Assembly: GCA_964020975.1 (NCBI GenBank)
Contig: OZ026613.1
Coordinates: 118,581,185-118,645,184 of the forward strand
Origin: Hermodice carunculata
Taxonomy: Eukaryota > Annelida > Polychaeta > Eunicida > Amphinomidae
Direction: 5' to 3'
Length of the DNA stretch: 64,000 nt
Below are positions 34,936 to 48,317 of this stretch, in pieces. A model generated the notes under the pieces. The model made no database searches. It saw nothing but the letters and a program-made list of their open reading frames with translations, and was not told where the DNA came from. Both the position numbers and the translations under genes were made by a program. How positions within the stretch are numbered: the first letter of the stretch is position 1; each line of letters opens with the position of its first letter.

Positions 34936-36224
34936 TCTATTCTGGAAGAAACAAATTTATGTGAGTTTACTCTTGGTAAAACACACAGATAGGAGAGGTC
35001 ATAATTTTTTTTTGATTGTATGTTAAAATAACTCTGAACGAACTGTTTACTTTCGATGTCAATGAATAAAAACTTCGAATTCATTTGTGATTCATCTAAA
35101 TTTACCGCGAAATGTTTGCCTTTTTGTATATGCAGTGCAGTCTTGTTAGGTGTATCACATACAAACTGTAAAGGGTCACATATACATTGCTGTGTGTCGG
35201 GAACATAGAGCTGTTGCAGCATTATAGCGACCTCGCAGGCGATTTTATAGCTTCCTTGTCGGAGAGGTCGATCTTCTTCACGCGTGAAACTTGCCTCGCG
35301 CTCAAGCACACAGCTCCCTCCAAGACATACCTCGCCGTGAATAGTAGCTCGCGGAACGAGAGCCGCACGATAGTATTTTATACTGGCACCCTAACAAAAA
35401 AACAGTACGTGTACGCCTGAAGGCAAGACGATCATTAGACCCATGACAGAGTTCAAAAATTATAGAATTCATCAAATATATATTAAATAATCATTATAGA
35501 CAAGCAATTGATAAGTTTACAAAGAGTAAGGTAAAAATATATTCGAAACAATACAAACTTTTTCCACGTAGGCTAGTTTTGCTATTGTTATTCACGGGAA
35601 TACCCATGGAAATCCGTAAAACAATAACTCCCGAGGGAAAAGGGATACCATTTCTGAGGCGGAGAAGCCGTCTGTCCTAATAAAGCAGCTCGATGCCTCA
35701 TAATGGGGCAACTAATGTCCGCGGTCTTTGACTATATATGTTCATACATCTCCGCATGATAATATACCTATATTATCGCTCTTGGAAAAGCTAGTACGGG
35801 CCGCTAGCATGGCTTGACACAAAACTGAGTCAAACTTATATTAATGAAATTGTAATTGCAACACACGGCAAAAACTAATAGCGCAGACTACAACTACAGA
35901 AGAAAGTTAAACAATTTATCCAAAGAGAAAAATACCGGATAATGTTGCGCAGTTACTAAGGTCAACAGCGTTTTAGTCGGGCAAAAGCGGCATTGGAAAC
36001 CAGGTAATATAAGCTTTCAAGTGCACATGCTCAGGAAGCAAGGTACTTTTAACGCGTTAAAAGTATCTCGCGCTAAAGACTGAAGAGCGAGGTCGTGGTC
36101 ATGGCTCCGGAAATGACCTGAACGCTAGCTAGCTTTCACAGTGCATCAAGCCTTCAAGGTGTCTTGAATCGGTAGATTCATGAAAACTAGCTCTCTTTCA
36201 CATGCAAGGTCTCGATTACGCAGC
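34936..36224. other. No gene seen
   Basis: A 134-codon minus-strand frame at 34,905-35,309 has no recognised domain. The stretch 35,180-35,400 is less AT-rich than its neighbours but I cannot assign it. Confidence 0.35.
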
Positions 36225-37830
36225 ATTGTGTTCCATATACATAGTGATGTACGTGTATCATGCACATGGTGCCGTGCGGTATGTACATAGTGCTGTGTGT
36301 CATATGTATAGTGCTGCGCGTCATGTACATAGTGCAGTGTGCCATGCGTATAGTTCTGAGTGTCATGTACATAGTGCTGTGTGCCATGTACATAGTGATA
36401 TGCGCCATGTACATAGTGATATGTGCAAAGTGCCAGTGCTGTGTGCCAAGTGTAAAGTGCTGTGTGCAAAGTATATAGTGCTGTGTGTCATGTGTAAAGC
36501 GCTGTGTGCCATGTACGTAGTGAGTGCTGTATGTCATGATCATGGTGCTATGCGTCATGTACAAAGTGCTGTATGTCATGTGTATAGTGTTGTGTGTCAT
36601 GTTGACAGTGCTGTCATGTACACAGTGCTATGTGTCATGTAGATAGTGCTGTGTTTCATGTACATAGTGCTATGTGCCATGTACATGTGCTATGTGTCAA
36701 GTACAAAGTGCTGTATATCATGTACACACTGCTGTGTATCATGTGTATAGTGCTATGTGCCATGTACATGTGCTATGTGTCAAGTACAAAGTGCTGTATG
36801 TCATGTACACAGTGCTTTGTGTCATAATCACGGTGCTATGCGTTATATACATAGTGCGGTATATCATGTACACACTGCTGCGTGTCATGTGTATAGTGCT
36901 GTGTATCATGTGTATAGTGTTGTGTATCATGTGTATAGTGTTGTGTGCCATGTGTATGGTGTTGTGTGTCATGTGTATAGTGTTGTGTGTCATGTGTATA
37001 GTGTTGTGTGTCATGTGTATAGTGTTGTGTGCCATGTGTATGGTGCTGTGTATCATGTGTATAGTGTTGTGTGTCATGTGTATAGTGTTGTGTGCCATGT
37101 GTATGGTGTTGTGTGTAATGTGTATAGTGTTGTGTGCCATGTGTATGGTGTTGTGTGTCATGTGTATAGTGTTTGTGACATGTATATAATGCTGTGTGTC
37201 ATGTGTATAGTGCTGTGTATCATGTACATAGTGTTGTCATGTACATAGTGCTGTGTGCCATGTACATGGTGCTGTGTCATGCACATTGTGCAGTCATGTA
37301 CATAGTGCTCTGTGCCATGCACATTGTGCTGTGTATTATGTAGATAGTCCAGTGCATCATGTACGTAGTGCTGTGTGTCATGTACATAGTGCTCTGTGCC
37401 ATGCACATTGTACTGTCATGTACATAGTGATATGTCTGCATGTGTATAGTGCCGTGTGTCATGTCCATAGTGCTGAGTGTCATGTACATAGTGCTCTGTG
37501 CCATGCACATTGTACTGTCATGTACATAGTGATATGTCTGCATGTGTATAGTGCCGTGTGTCATGTACATAGTGCTGAGTGTCATGTATATGGTGATGTA
37601 TGATTACATAGTGCTGTGCGGCATTAACATAGTAATGTATGTAACGAGCATAGTGCTGTGGCATGTGCATAGTGGTGTGTTTCATGTGCCTAGTGATATG
37701 TGCCGTGTACATAGTGCTGTGTGCCATGTACATTGTGATATGTGTCAGGTACATAGTAATGTGTGTCCTGTACATAGTGCTGTATCATGTACATAGTGTT
37801 GTGTGTCATACATAATGCTGTTATGCACCT
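36225..37830. repeat. 21-bp minisatellite, about 1.6 kb
   Basis: About 75 copies of a 21-bp unit 'catgtgtatagtgttgtgtg'+t and variants. The most uniform copies lie at 36,890-37,160. Longer duplications are visible: a block of about 102 bp starting 'ctctgtgccatgcacattgt' at 37,392 recurs at 37,494, and 'gccatgtacatgtgctatgt' occurs at 36,676 and 36,755. As the period is seven codons, several frames are open on both strands (up to 171 codons); these are shadows. Confidence 0.95.
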
Positions 37831-39525
37831 GGTGCTGTGGGCTGTTACGTTGTACCGGCGAATCTCCTGATGAGAAATCACTATGCTATTTACGGAATTC
37901 TGTTTACGTCTCAGATAATAACATAAAAGAGATGCTTGAATCATTCATCGTAATCTTCTCAGGTGTGCGCAGCGCTTAACATTCCCATACAAAATTGACA
38001 ACAGATACAATTCGACGACTAAAGCTTGCATGCATACCGTTGCGGTAAGCGTACATCTAAAATGGCATACAATCGTGAAGTGAATGCTAGACGTAGTCCC
38101 CAGCAAACTCCACAATGTCAACCCAGCAGATGTTTTTTCTTTCTTTTTTTTTTTTTTTTTTGTTCAAAATAACCATTTCGCCCTGTCTTATCTGCAACAT
38201 TATCCTGTTTTTCGTGAATGTTTGGGGCGTTCGTTGACTCAGCTGCTCTTTGTGTTGTGCAGTATCATGCGCTCTGCAGAGTACGTTCCCTACGGTAAGT
38301 GGTTCTTATAAAAATCTTAAATGTTATATTGGCCTCTGGTAAATGTAGCAGCTGCGCGTGGCGAGTTTAAAGCTCCAACGTGTTTATAAGAGTTTTCTAT
38401 GGCGCTTCTGTTTGGCAGTCTGCTTTCAAAACGTTATAAATGGACTTCATAAATTGTGCAGGAAAACTTTGACATTCAATATCTTAGCTTCCTCTCGTCT
38501 CATATTTTATCTCCTCTATATTTGCATTCAATTTGTAACTATGCCTGTAGTTGTGACCTTTTTGGCGTATGGTACCTTTAAAGAAGACAGACGAAGGAAT
38601 GGTGAGGATTGTGTGGCTGTGGGTCTGGCTTTAGATGGATGCGTATATGTTTATCGGTATAGTTATAATCAGAACCAGGAGTATTGATCTTGCACGCTGT
38701 AGTCATAATTGGCATGTTTCAAAAATGGACCAGATATCAGAGGGAGTTACGGTGTCTCTTTGGTGCGCCCGGACATGGCAAGCACCAGAGGCAGGATTGA
38801 AAGCATAATGTATTTGAAGTGTAAGACCAAGTATATGTTTATTTTGCTCATGCAACAGCGCCCACACAAATTACCTAACTATAATAACATTTAGGATTGC
38901 AATGCGTGTTTAAGGCTGTTCTTATATTTCTAGCAGTTGACCATTTTGATAATTATTTGGGTTTTTTAACAGCTAGTTATCTGAGAACCCTTTCAAGTTC
39001 CTCACTGACGACTGATTAGAAACGACATGGAAACTGATGACCGGATGGAGATAATTGATGTTTATTCCTGCATTATGAATTGGTTAAAAAAACCAGCACG
39101 GTTTGTTAGTAATGGATTTCTGCTTCGTTTCTGGACCATAATGTGGGCCCAACCTTTAATTGAACGCCTGCCCCACCCAGTCGGTATTGCAATGTACATT
39201 TGTCCTCAAGGCCTGTCTACAGTCAATGGTATTTGAAGAGAGTGATTTGTGCCAATATAATGGAAGTCTTAAATGTTTGACGAAGGTAAAAGCATTAAGT
39301 TAGGTAATGTATGGATACATTCTACCGATTCCAGTTCGTGCACATTACCTCATTCCTTATCGCAGGTTCCTTCGATCTTCATGAGATCTTACTTACGTAC
39401 CTATGTGAAAATCAGATGTTCGATATTTGCTTTCGAAAATTTAATTAGCAGAAATAATGAAGCCTGCATAATGCATACAAGAATTTCATTCAATTTAGGT
39501 TTTACCAGAGCCAGCACAACCAGGT
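37831..39525. other. No gene seen; poly-T tract
   Basis: Unique sequence with a T-rich tract at 38,134-38,161. A 109-codon frame at 38,358-38,687 has no recognisable motif. Confidence 0.4.
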
Positions 39526-39529
39526 CACT

Positions 39530-39736
39530 TAGCATCCTTTTTGTCTGATGTGTATTGTGCCCCAGTATAACAGCAAGAAGTCCAGTGCCCCACTGCTGGA
39601 TAGCGATGCTCACTGGCTACAAGGCAGTGTGGAGCTACCCAAGTTACCATACATAGGTGGAAAATGAATGAATGAATAAATGAATGAATGAATGAATGAA
39701 TGAATGAATGAATGAATGAATGAATGAATGAATGAA
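39530..39736 (+). repeat. Possible SINE-like or LINE 3' end with (AATG)n tail
   Basis: About 120 bp of moderate-GC sequence ('cagtgccccactgctggata' onward) runs into 'aaaatgaatgaatgaataaa' and a pure (AATG)n tail of about 70 bp. Short tandem tails of this type end many non-LTR retroposons. I could not find a convincing RNA polymerase III promoter box, so the class is uncertain. Confidence 0.45.
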
Positions 39737-41973
39737 AGACGGACAATTCACCATTTTGATAAACACCCCTGGCGTTACAATAGGGCCAGGACAGGGGCTA
39801 TCATAAGGATTAGTATATATATCCATGTGAAACAACCAGATAAAGTACTCTCGTATTCATGTGAGGGTACGCGTGATCTTGTATTCATGTGAGAATACCT
39901 GTCAGCAATTATTTAATTTAACTTTGTCTGCAGTTTCCGTTATAAATGATCCTACTCTCCACCTTTTTTCTAACTTCTTCCATTTAAATTGTCTTGCGAT
40001 ATTTCTCCGAAATCTTAATTTGTATACCTACGTTAGATGCAGATTAACAGACGCGACGGATAAAACTTTCTTTTTCCTTTACATTCGCAAATGCAACTAC
40101 ATATTCGTCCAACTCAATATAAAAGGACATACTCACAAAAACTAGGATCATATGCTGCCACCTAGGCTGCAGCATGGAATGGGACAGAAAGAAAAGCCGA
40201 TTCAGGCATTTAGTAGGACCAAATGAGCTTCTGTGGCAAACTTAACAGCTCGAGAAAAGAGCAAAAGGCTTCCAAAAATCAATTCACAAAGTTTTAAAAT
40301 CATACTAAATGCATACTATAGGTTTTGATATTATTTGCTAGGTATAAAAGTGTTTTTTCCGGATGGTTAAGTAACATTATACAATATTGGTACAAATGCC
40401 CTCATCATGGCGGAAAAACATTCTGTTGCCTAGCTACTGATGGGACCAGAGCAAGTCTGTAGATAATCATAGCCATATGTGAATACCCCCCTATTTAACA
40501 GGTTTAAGAGGACGCAACTGGCTTCTTGGTGACAAACAATTCTGCTGTTTGACGTCATCATGGAGGCGGGCGTTACTCTACTGCACGATGCTATTTATGC
40601 AGAGTACTCCGAGATAAGGGAGTAGATATAGAGACACTAGTACATAATTTATGCATGTAACATATTTCATAATATTGCACACGTGCACTTAGTGATCTCC
40701 AATTAAAGGAAGAAGGAGTCTTTATATTTACGTGCACCGATAACCGAAGTTTGATATGGTGAAAGATGTAGTATACATTTGAATCTTATTTTGAAGTTGA
40801 AATTCGAATTGGGTGTCTTGCAGTGACTTGCTAGGGTTGATGATACAACATACAGGAACATCAGGATATATTGTGTTGATGATTTTATTTCATATAAAAA
40901 AATCAAAAACAAAAACAAAAAAACAAACGAACAAACAAACGGACTTGTTTGTTTGGGTTTTTTTGTTTTGTTTTGTTTGTTTGTTTGTTTGTTTGTTTTT
41001 CTTGTTTGTTTTTCTTTTTATTTGATTTGTTAGTTTTTTCTGCGTTTTTTTTTTTTTGATGCACCTGTATGTCATTTATCCTGCTTATATGTACTTTCCG
41101 TTTGTACGACCCTTCTGTTTTGCAGCCTTACTCTTGGGATTACTAATACTAAATTCATCTATTAATAACCTTATAATGACGCATGCAGAAGTATATCCAC
41201 GTAATTAATGCGCCCAATTTGACTGCTTGTTCAGAGTCTGATTTCAATACCGTCTTCATGAAACGAACAAATACGGAGTATTTGCAATGAAATCGAGGAT
41301 GATTCTGGGCTTGGCGCGGGGGAACAGAATGAACACAAAGATGATTCTGTGCGTGGTTCGACTGTACAGAATGAAAGTTTTGTGCAGTAGCATCTGTCAC
41401 AAATACTGTCACAGAGACATTGCCAATTAATCAATGAACTGTATACTGTCTGTCCATTCAGGCCATCTGCAAGATGCTTTTGATTGATTGTTTAATTGCC
41501 TAATTTGATGGCATTGTTGCATTTATATATATCCATTTTCTACATTATCAAAAAAAACAAAAAAACAAATCAAACAAAACAAAACAAAACAAAACAACCC
41601 CCATCCAACAATCAAACAAACAAACAAAACAAGCAAACAAACAAACAAAACAAAGTATGTACCATGTATAGGACGTTTCGGCCAAATATACCGCAATGTT
41701 TCTAAATTCGATTCACTCGTACCTTTGTGTGAGGAGGTACAGAATAAAGTGGACTCATTCAATCATGGTTATGATACTGATATTCCAAATCTCATGGCCG
41801 CAACAGCTAACCATGTGACCCTCCAGTGGTCATGACCTGCAATCCACTTAATGACCTGCCTGGAAATAAAATTTAGCGGTTTGCCCTCTTGACTGTACAG
41901 GTAAAATAATGGCAGTTTCTTTGGCCAGTAAATCATGCTCCTGCCTCAAGGAATTTAATTTAGAGCAAAACTT

Positions 41974-42070
<97 letters not shown>

Positions 42071-43435
42071 TGGGGTTCCGCGCATAATAAACACGAACCA
42101 TCTTAAGCACAGTACACACAACGGCTGAAGACATTGACAGAGATTCAGTTCCTAAATAAATAGTAATAGCATGACAGAGAAGACAAAGGGAACAAACGAA
42201 CAAAAAACAAGACGAAGAAAAGAAAAAGTATTATAATGAATGGATGCAGTAGGTTTAATCTTTTCCGATGGTGGATAAGGATATCAAAAAAGAAGAAAAA
42301 ATGTACAATGGATTAAAAACGCATGTCACAAAAAATAAAGTCCGTTTTACGAAGTCCAAACCACGATTAAATTCCCACTGATGAGACAGCTGCCTCCTTA
42401 TGTGTGTTTGTTATTTGTATGCTTTACGGATATGAATCTGATTTAATGGCTAATTAGTGAGGCACTTCTCAAATTGTAACCCATGATAGATCGTGACTTA
42501 GAAGATCTATATGTTTCTTCGTTCGAGCGTGCAGGCCCAGCAAATGTAATTTATGTCAGTGCTATTTGTATACACATGTACTTGGGACTAAAATGTTGTA
42601 TTTGGTTGGAATAGTAGCAAAAAAATCTTTTCTAATGGAACGATGTCCCCAAATAGATTGGCAGTGTGTCTGTTGATAACAGACGAAAACATGAACGTCT
42701 AAGGTTTAAAAAAGAATATGGTTGGTACGGAGAGGACAAGATTGACATGGGGAAGGGCAGCAACTGCCGAACAAAAGGAGTGGAGACTGAGAAGAAATTA
42801 TATTCAGTAAACTAGCGATCCACTGCCAGAATGGCGCCGGTCTGCCACGTATGTCTGGCCATCTGAATCACAGGGAAAAACAGTTATTGCACGATAGATT
42901 GATTTCCTTTAAGATCAGCAGAATTTATAATGTCTTGGATTTGTAATAACACTGGAAAATTCGATTTGTTATGGTGTCTGTTCATAACATAGCAAGCTGA
43001 GCTTCCTGTATTTTGTACGGTCGACAATGTGCAGGGTTTCGTGAACATACAACAAAAACGCATAAGTCTTTTCTCAATTTCACAAAAAGTCATATGTACG
43101 TTAATACTACTCAATTCGAAAAAAATGCTTTGGAAATATTGAGTGAATCAGTGCGTCGAGTGGTAATTTATCAGGTTACCCTATTTCCATCATTGCATAA
43201 CAGCAGAAACAAACGCGCAGTTGTGCCGTTTAAATTGGGGTTGATTAACTCAAATCCAGTTTTGTTCCAAAGTTGTCACTATGATTCCAATTCATACACA
43301 CTACGTGAGGTTACAGAGCATAATTTTTCGACAAACTTTTCGACCACTTTTCAACTAATTGAGTTCAAGTTCAGAAAAAAAGAAATGTATTGCAACAAGT
43401 TTCAGCTTTGTATGACCCAAACTGAGCAAAAAGTT
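39737..43435. other. No gene seen; low-complexity CAAA/TTTG tracts and a GT microsatellite
   Basis: Holds an inverted low-complexity pair at 40,885-41,060 (CAAA-type then TTTG-type), a CAAAA-type tract at 41,553-41,655 and a (GT)n tract at 41,977-42,068. Otherwise unique AT-rich DNA without supported exons. Confidence 0.55.
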
Positions 43436-43439
43436 GCTA

Positions 43440-43740
43440 TTCAAATTCCATATAGGATCTCTTGGCTGATGTCCCACCTATCATCCATGATGACAAACTC
43501 ATTTCCAGTAACTCCGAAAAGTCTGACTTCTTCCATGCGTAATTTTCTGGTCAATGTACAACTCAACCCGACGCATATGGCCCTCCTCTGCCTGAGTTCA
43601 CTTGTTGATCTGACGATCGTCTACATAACATTACTTTTGACGAAAACATCGGCTTTAAAGGGCTGTGAACCACTCACCAAAGTCTGTAAACTCTCACTGG
43701 GTTTTTCTCACTTCCGTGATACTTGGGAAAAACTCTAACA
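43440..43740 (+). mobile_element. LINE fragment, linker before the reverse transcriptase
   Basis: The + strand translates in pieces to sequence like that between endonuclease and reverse transcriptase in LINEs: 'VPPIIHDDKLISSNSEKSDF' near 43,471, then 'LHNITFDENIGFK' near 43,626. These lie in a different frame from the 241-codon frame at 43,013-43,738, which I regard as chance. Short, broken, no ends visible. Confidence 0.6.
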
Positions 43741-43939
43741 CGTGCCCGTATTTCCACAATCCAACTGACAGTCAAAACGTATTGACGCCCCATTTTGTTG
43801 TTGTGCAATGTCGCCAAGGTTTTTGAAAGCCTTGTTTTTATTTCTCTTTATTAATTACTCACATAAAATGATCTCACTAGACTAACAGACAAAAATGCGA
43901 CTTAAATTAATTATATTTCAGCCGAGAATCACATTTTAA

Positions 43940-44900
43940 TAGATTGTGTATTTCTAGTACTATCCTATCAGTAATTCTGATCACTTCCCCTCTTTTACCA
44001 GTCTCGATACACAGATGGATGTTCAAAGCACACCAACATATATATAAATCGAAACCAAAGATCATAACTTTGTGCAACGTTCCTATGCAGACACTGACGA
44101 TTCCAATATTACGGAAACTTTGAATCTTGACCCATTTTTGTGACCCGAATGAAAACTATGAAAAATTAGAACAGATTATTTGTCACACCAAAGAAAAGCA
44201 TCGCCCTACTAAAGTGGCTGAATTTAAAAGATAAAAAGACAATGCATCCCATCAGCATAATCCCCAATATTGTACCATTAAGCGAAATTTTAGAATATAC
44301 AGCAACATTTTAAGAAAGGATATTCGTTAACTAAATAAAACTAGATTTTTATCATTCTCAATTTGAAATAGTTAAGAATCATATTAAAAAGATCTGGTAT
44401 ACAATCAGGTCCGTTTTAAATATGAATAAATATAAATCAGTTTTTCCTGAAAAAGAAACAAACAAACAAAAACAAAAAACGGCGCCAAAGCTACCAATAA
44501 AAAGCGCTTGCCAATTGATTCAATACTTTTTTTACGAATATTGGCCCAAAGTTGGCTGATGAAATAGGCACACCAAACAAACTATACTTTTCCGCTGACA
44601 TAAAGAAACATATTGCATACAGGTTCTCTTTCACGCAAGTTTGCCGTGGTGACGTTTTAAAATTATACAAAATTTCAAACCGAAAAGCAGCACTGGTTAT
44701 GACAATTTGTCCATGAAAGTTCCAAAAGGCAGAACCTTCTCGATTTCAAAACCACTTGCTCTCGTTCTAAATCTATCCTAAATGACAGGTATATTACCTC
44801 ATAATTTAAAAATTGCAAAGGTGATACGTTTACACAAGAAAGATGATAACACCCTGTTAGACAACTGTATACAAGAATTTAGGCACTAGGTTAGAACACT
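43940..44900 (+). mobile_element. LINE fragment, end of endonuclease to start of reverse transcriptase
   Basis: The + strand resembles a LINE interdomain region: 'SDHFPSFTSLDTQ' near 43,979, 'YADTDDSNITETLNLDPF' near 44,090, 'VKNHIKKIWYTIRSVLNMNK' near 44,377, 'NLSMKVPKG' near 44,706, and 'TGILPHNLKIAKVIRLHKKD' near 44,790, the usual opening of the reverse transcriptase. Several stops and frame changes separate them. It may be part of the same insertion as the fragment at 43.4 kb, but the domain order suggests a second copy. Confidence 0.85.
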
Positions 44901-45245
44901 TGTCAATATGTCCACTGAGCTGAATTTGCCGTGTCTCAGGCACCCGTATTTGCTGTCTGTGCATCGCCATGCGCTTGCGTAGTTCGTTGCCTGTAGAAGA
45001 TCTCATTACATCTCCTATATACAATCGCATAGATCGATTTTTTTACTTAAACAACCCATTTCTGTTCTAATTTGAAAATGTGGTAGCTTCTTAGTTTTAT
45101 CAAGCGATATTGTGTGAGTGACCATCATATTTATACAGTTCTTACAACGAAGACGACGCCATTTTTACTCCCGCCTTGATATCTGTCCCTTGATTCAAAG
45201 TCTGCTCTCGTTAGAATTAGTTTCAAATTGCGAGGCTGTCTATGA
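44901..45245. other. No gene seen
   Basis: Short unique stretch after the LINE fragment. Confidence 0.4.
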
Positions 45246-45368
45246 GTTGAAAAGAAAAATTAGATTTTGAAATAAATAAATAAATAAATGAATGAATGAA
45301 TGAATGAGTGAATAATGGATGAATAAATGAATGAATGAATGAATGAATAAATAATTTAGTGTGTGTGT

Positions 45369-45429
<61 letters not shown>

Positions 45430-45430
45430 T
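45246..45430. repeat. (AAAT/AATG)n followed by (GT)n
   Basis: 'aaataaataaataaatgaat' and further AATG units to about 45,355, then a GT tract at 45,359-45,428. The AATG part may be the tail of a non-LTR insertion. Confidence 0.95.
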
Positions 45431-46002
45431 TTTCGTCTTCGTCCTGAAGCACTTCCTGGTAGTCCTTACTCTATTCCATAGTCCGCACTCTCTACACTCT
45501 CTAAGCTAACTTGTCACTCATAACCTGTATACACATGGTGGTACCGTTGTCACGTTCCTCTGTAGAGATAGGATGTATTAGACCAAATAAATTCAAGTGT
45601 GTTCAGTGGGTAACTGATCAGAGCATGTTTCGGAGCCTGTACCTGTACGTGTCTCTCAGAGTAGCGGCTCCTTGTCCGAGCTTAATATTCAGGAAAGACA
45701 ATCAACATAATAATGGATAAATATGAACGTGTCAAAGGATGAATTGATAAATAAGTGAAGTTCTGCTTCTAAATGCAGAGCATCAATATGAATACAGTTG
45801 ACCTATCAAGCCAAAAATTATCACAGAATAGTAAAGAACAAATAAACAGTTACAGCTAAACACTTATATTAACCTTGGGAATTCCTAACAAGTACCTTAA
45901 TAATGGGCATCCTGTACCAGAGCAAACCCGTAATGATACCTTCTCCTCGATATTAAAATCTTTAAAAATCAAGTTCTATTTTGTTGTCAACTCTGAGTTA
46001 GT

Positions 46003-46215
46003 GTTTCAAAGGAATGAATCGAGTTTGTGATGATTGAGTAAATCTTGCCAGTTCATGACCAAGTGGTCAGGACATAAGACTGACTCCCGGTCCTGGAGGT
46101 AATGTTTCAAAAAAATGAGTCAAGTTTTTGACAATTAAGTAAATACTGCCAATTTCTGTCAAAGCGCTTTGGACAGCATATGACTGACATCCAGCCCTGG
46201 CGTGGGACATCCGAC
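46003..46215. repeat. Two-copy tandem duplication of about 100 bp
   Basis: 'gtttcaaaggaatgaatcga' at 46,003 and 'gtttcaaaaaaatgagtcaa' at 46,103 begin two diverged copies that share 'tgactcccggtcctgg'/'tgacatccagccctgg' near their ends. Confidence 0.75.
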
Positions 46216-46479
46216 TTGAGTAATTTTTACATTGAGTAAATATGGACTTATTTTTTGAAAGGCAAATATCAAAACCGAATGATGGCAAAAGATAAACTAA
46301 TTAGACAAAGAGATAAGTCTAAAATCTCTAAAATTATTGAAACCAAATTATCTAAAATCTTTGGATATTTACAGCAAAATTTGTTGCAGTATTTGAACAA
46401 AAATACATGTTTGAATCCTCTTGACTCAAGTTTGTTGTAACTAAATATTGTTCTGGATGCAAAGTCCTAAAACCTAGAA

Positions 46480-47260
46480 CACACACGACCAAATTTCAAA
46501 ATTTGTGACAAAAGTGTAAATTATACCACTAGTTTCTGAAAAAATGACTTTCAGGAAAAGGATAACTAACCATTTCGAAGTTAAACTCATCAATTTTGTG
46601 ATACACTTTAATGCCATACCTGTCATTTGAGACCCGAATATTTAATTCCAGGAACGCTTTTCTGAAATAATCTGAATTGTTACCTACCAGTGGGATATCT
46701 TTTGGGTAAATTTCTTAAGCAATTTTATTAAAATTACGCACATTTACACAAGCAATGTCATCAATATACCTTGCATTGTTTGATAATTTTGTAGCCATAG
46801 GGGAATCCTTTTTATTAACTTATCCACATGCCTAACTTCAAGCCAGGTGAAATACAATCCGGTGAGTAACGGGAGGCAGTTGCTACCCATTGGAACGCAT
46901 TTTATTTGTTAAAAACAACAATGGTCCACATTGTACAATAGTATTATCCACAAGAAATTTTATAGCATTTATCAAAGTTTCAACAGTATAAGTACATTTT
47001 GAATATTAATTATGAGGGCAATATGGTGTTTTTTCTTCTTTTTTTACTATGAATTTTTATTTATATATGCTTTACCATTAGGTTTTAATACTTTGCTGAA
47101 TGATTCTGAAAGAGAGCTTTTGACTTTATTTATGGGTAAATGTGTGTTCAATGTAGAAAAAATTAAAAAATCTGATACTTGTCGCTTTTAAATCTTCGAT
47201 TTTTGATACAAACTTGGAAGAATTGCTTATACTCCAAAAGCAACTTCTTTTACATTTTGT
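46480..47260 (-). mobile_element. Penelope-like reverse transcriptase remnant, minus strand
   Basis: The minus strand carries scattered pieces of a reverse transcriptase unlike the LINE type. In order they are a 'STLNTHLPINKVKSSLSE' stretch near 47,150, a degenerate 'VPMGSNCLPLLTGLY' near 46,895, and 'NARYIDDIACVN' near 46,772 followed by 'LVGNNSDYFRKAFLELNIRV' and 'VYHKIDEFNFEM'. The order and the MGTNCAPLL / YIDD pattern fit a widespread animal family usually grouped with Penelope-like elements; that family name is from memory and less sure than 'reverse transcriptase'. Several stops and frame changes are present. Confidence 0.65.
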
Positions 47261-47550
47261 TTAAAAGTTGCATAACAGTATTTACGGTCATGATTTTTGA
47301 TTGCCATTTAACACAGTGTTACTTCCTATGATAGCTGTTTTGTTTTACATTTTCAAGAACCCGCTATGAATCTTGATTTTAAATTGTTTTCATGTAATTT
47401 CGGTGTACAGAACAAAAGTGGTATTGAGGAGTCCTCTTCAAAAATTTTGATATTAAAATATCTCACCTATGTGTGTATGTATCAAATTACTAATAGATTG
47501 CTTGTGCAGTTAATATAGGTTGTTTCCTTTTATGTCTGAAACATTGTTTA

Positions 47551-47551
<1 letters not shown>

Positions 47552-47645
<94 letters not shown>

Positions 47646-47660
47646 CATACATATGTGTAT
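47552..47660. repeat. (TA)n microsatellite with ACAT tail
   Basis: About 88 bp of TA repeat followed by 'acatacatacatatgtgt'. Confidence 0.97.
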
Positions 47661-47683
47661 ATTTATATATACACACACATTTA

Positions 47684-48031
47684 CTTGTGACTCATGGACG
47701 ACACTGACACACAAACATTTACTTTTGGCTCATTGACGACACTAATACACTGATGCAATGTGCAATTGTACTTCTTCCGGTTTAGCACTTTCAGATAGAC
47801 ACTCTGTTTTAGCAATGATTTGAAAAATGTTGGCTTTACGCGTTCCTGTTGAACCACAGGCATTTCAAACAGTTTCACGATAGTGGGATAGAGGGGAGGA
47901 TACATGCCACATAAGGGATTTGTAAGAAGTTCTGATGGTAAGAGGAAACTTAATGTAGGAGGGACAAACAGCTTGCTATTCACTCTTTTTTGAGATATTA
48001 GATATCTTTGTTTTGTTCCTGCTGAATGCAT
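47684..48031 (-). other. Unassigned minus-strand open frame, 116 codons
   Basis: A protein-like frame in unique DNA (contains 'PPTLSFLLPSELLTNPLCGM' and 'VVQQERVKPTFFKSLLKQSV'). Its 3' end runs into a small tandem duplication of about 40 bp at 47,672-47,750. I recognise no family. A possible acceptor 'gcattcag' lies near its start, but its phase does not fit the candidate exon at 48.3-48.5 kb. Confidence 0.2.
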
Positions 48032-48317
48032 ACATCATAAATAGGATATACTACATAAATTAAATGCTTACATTAAGGACACCCAGTACACACACATGAC
48101 GTAATGGTAATCATCAAATGTCAATGACTTCAATAGAAGAGTCAAGTATGGAATGACTAAAAAACAAGTGTACCCAAATAACATGTCAGATAACCTGGTA
48201 CTCAGGATTTACAGATTTACAACATACTGTCACAGCAGCGTGTGGTGTCCTGGTCGTGGCACTCAAGACTTACAGTGCATTCAAATAGCAAATGATATCC
48301 TGATACTCATTTCTTAC

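Noticed and set aside
36674-37248. Open frames of 140-171 codons in the 21-bp array
   Set aside because: Overlapping open frames on both strands repeat the same 7-residue pattern; this is a repeat shadow.
43013-43738. 241-codon open frame as a host gene
   Set aside because: Its last part overlaps LINE-like sequence in a different frame, and the first part shows no domain. It is best explained as a chance frame.
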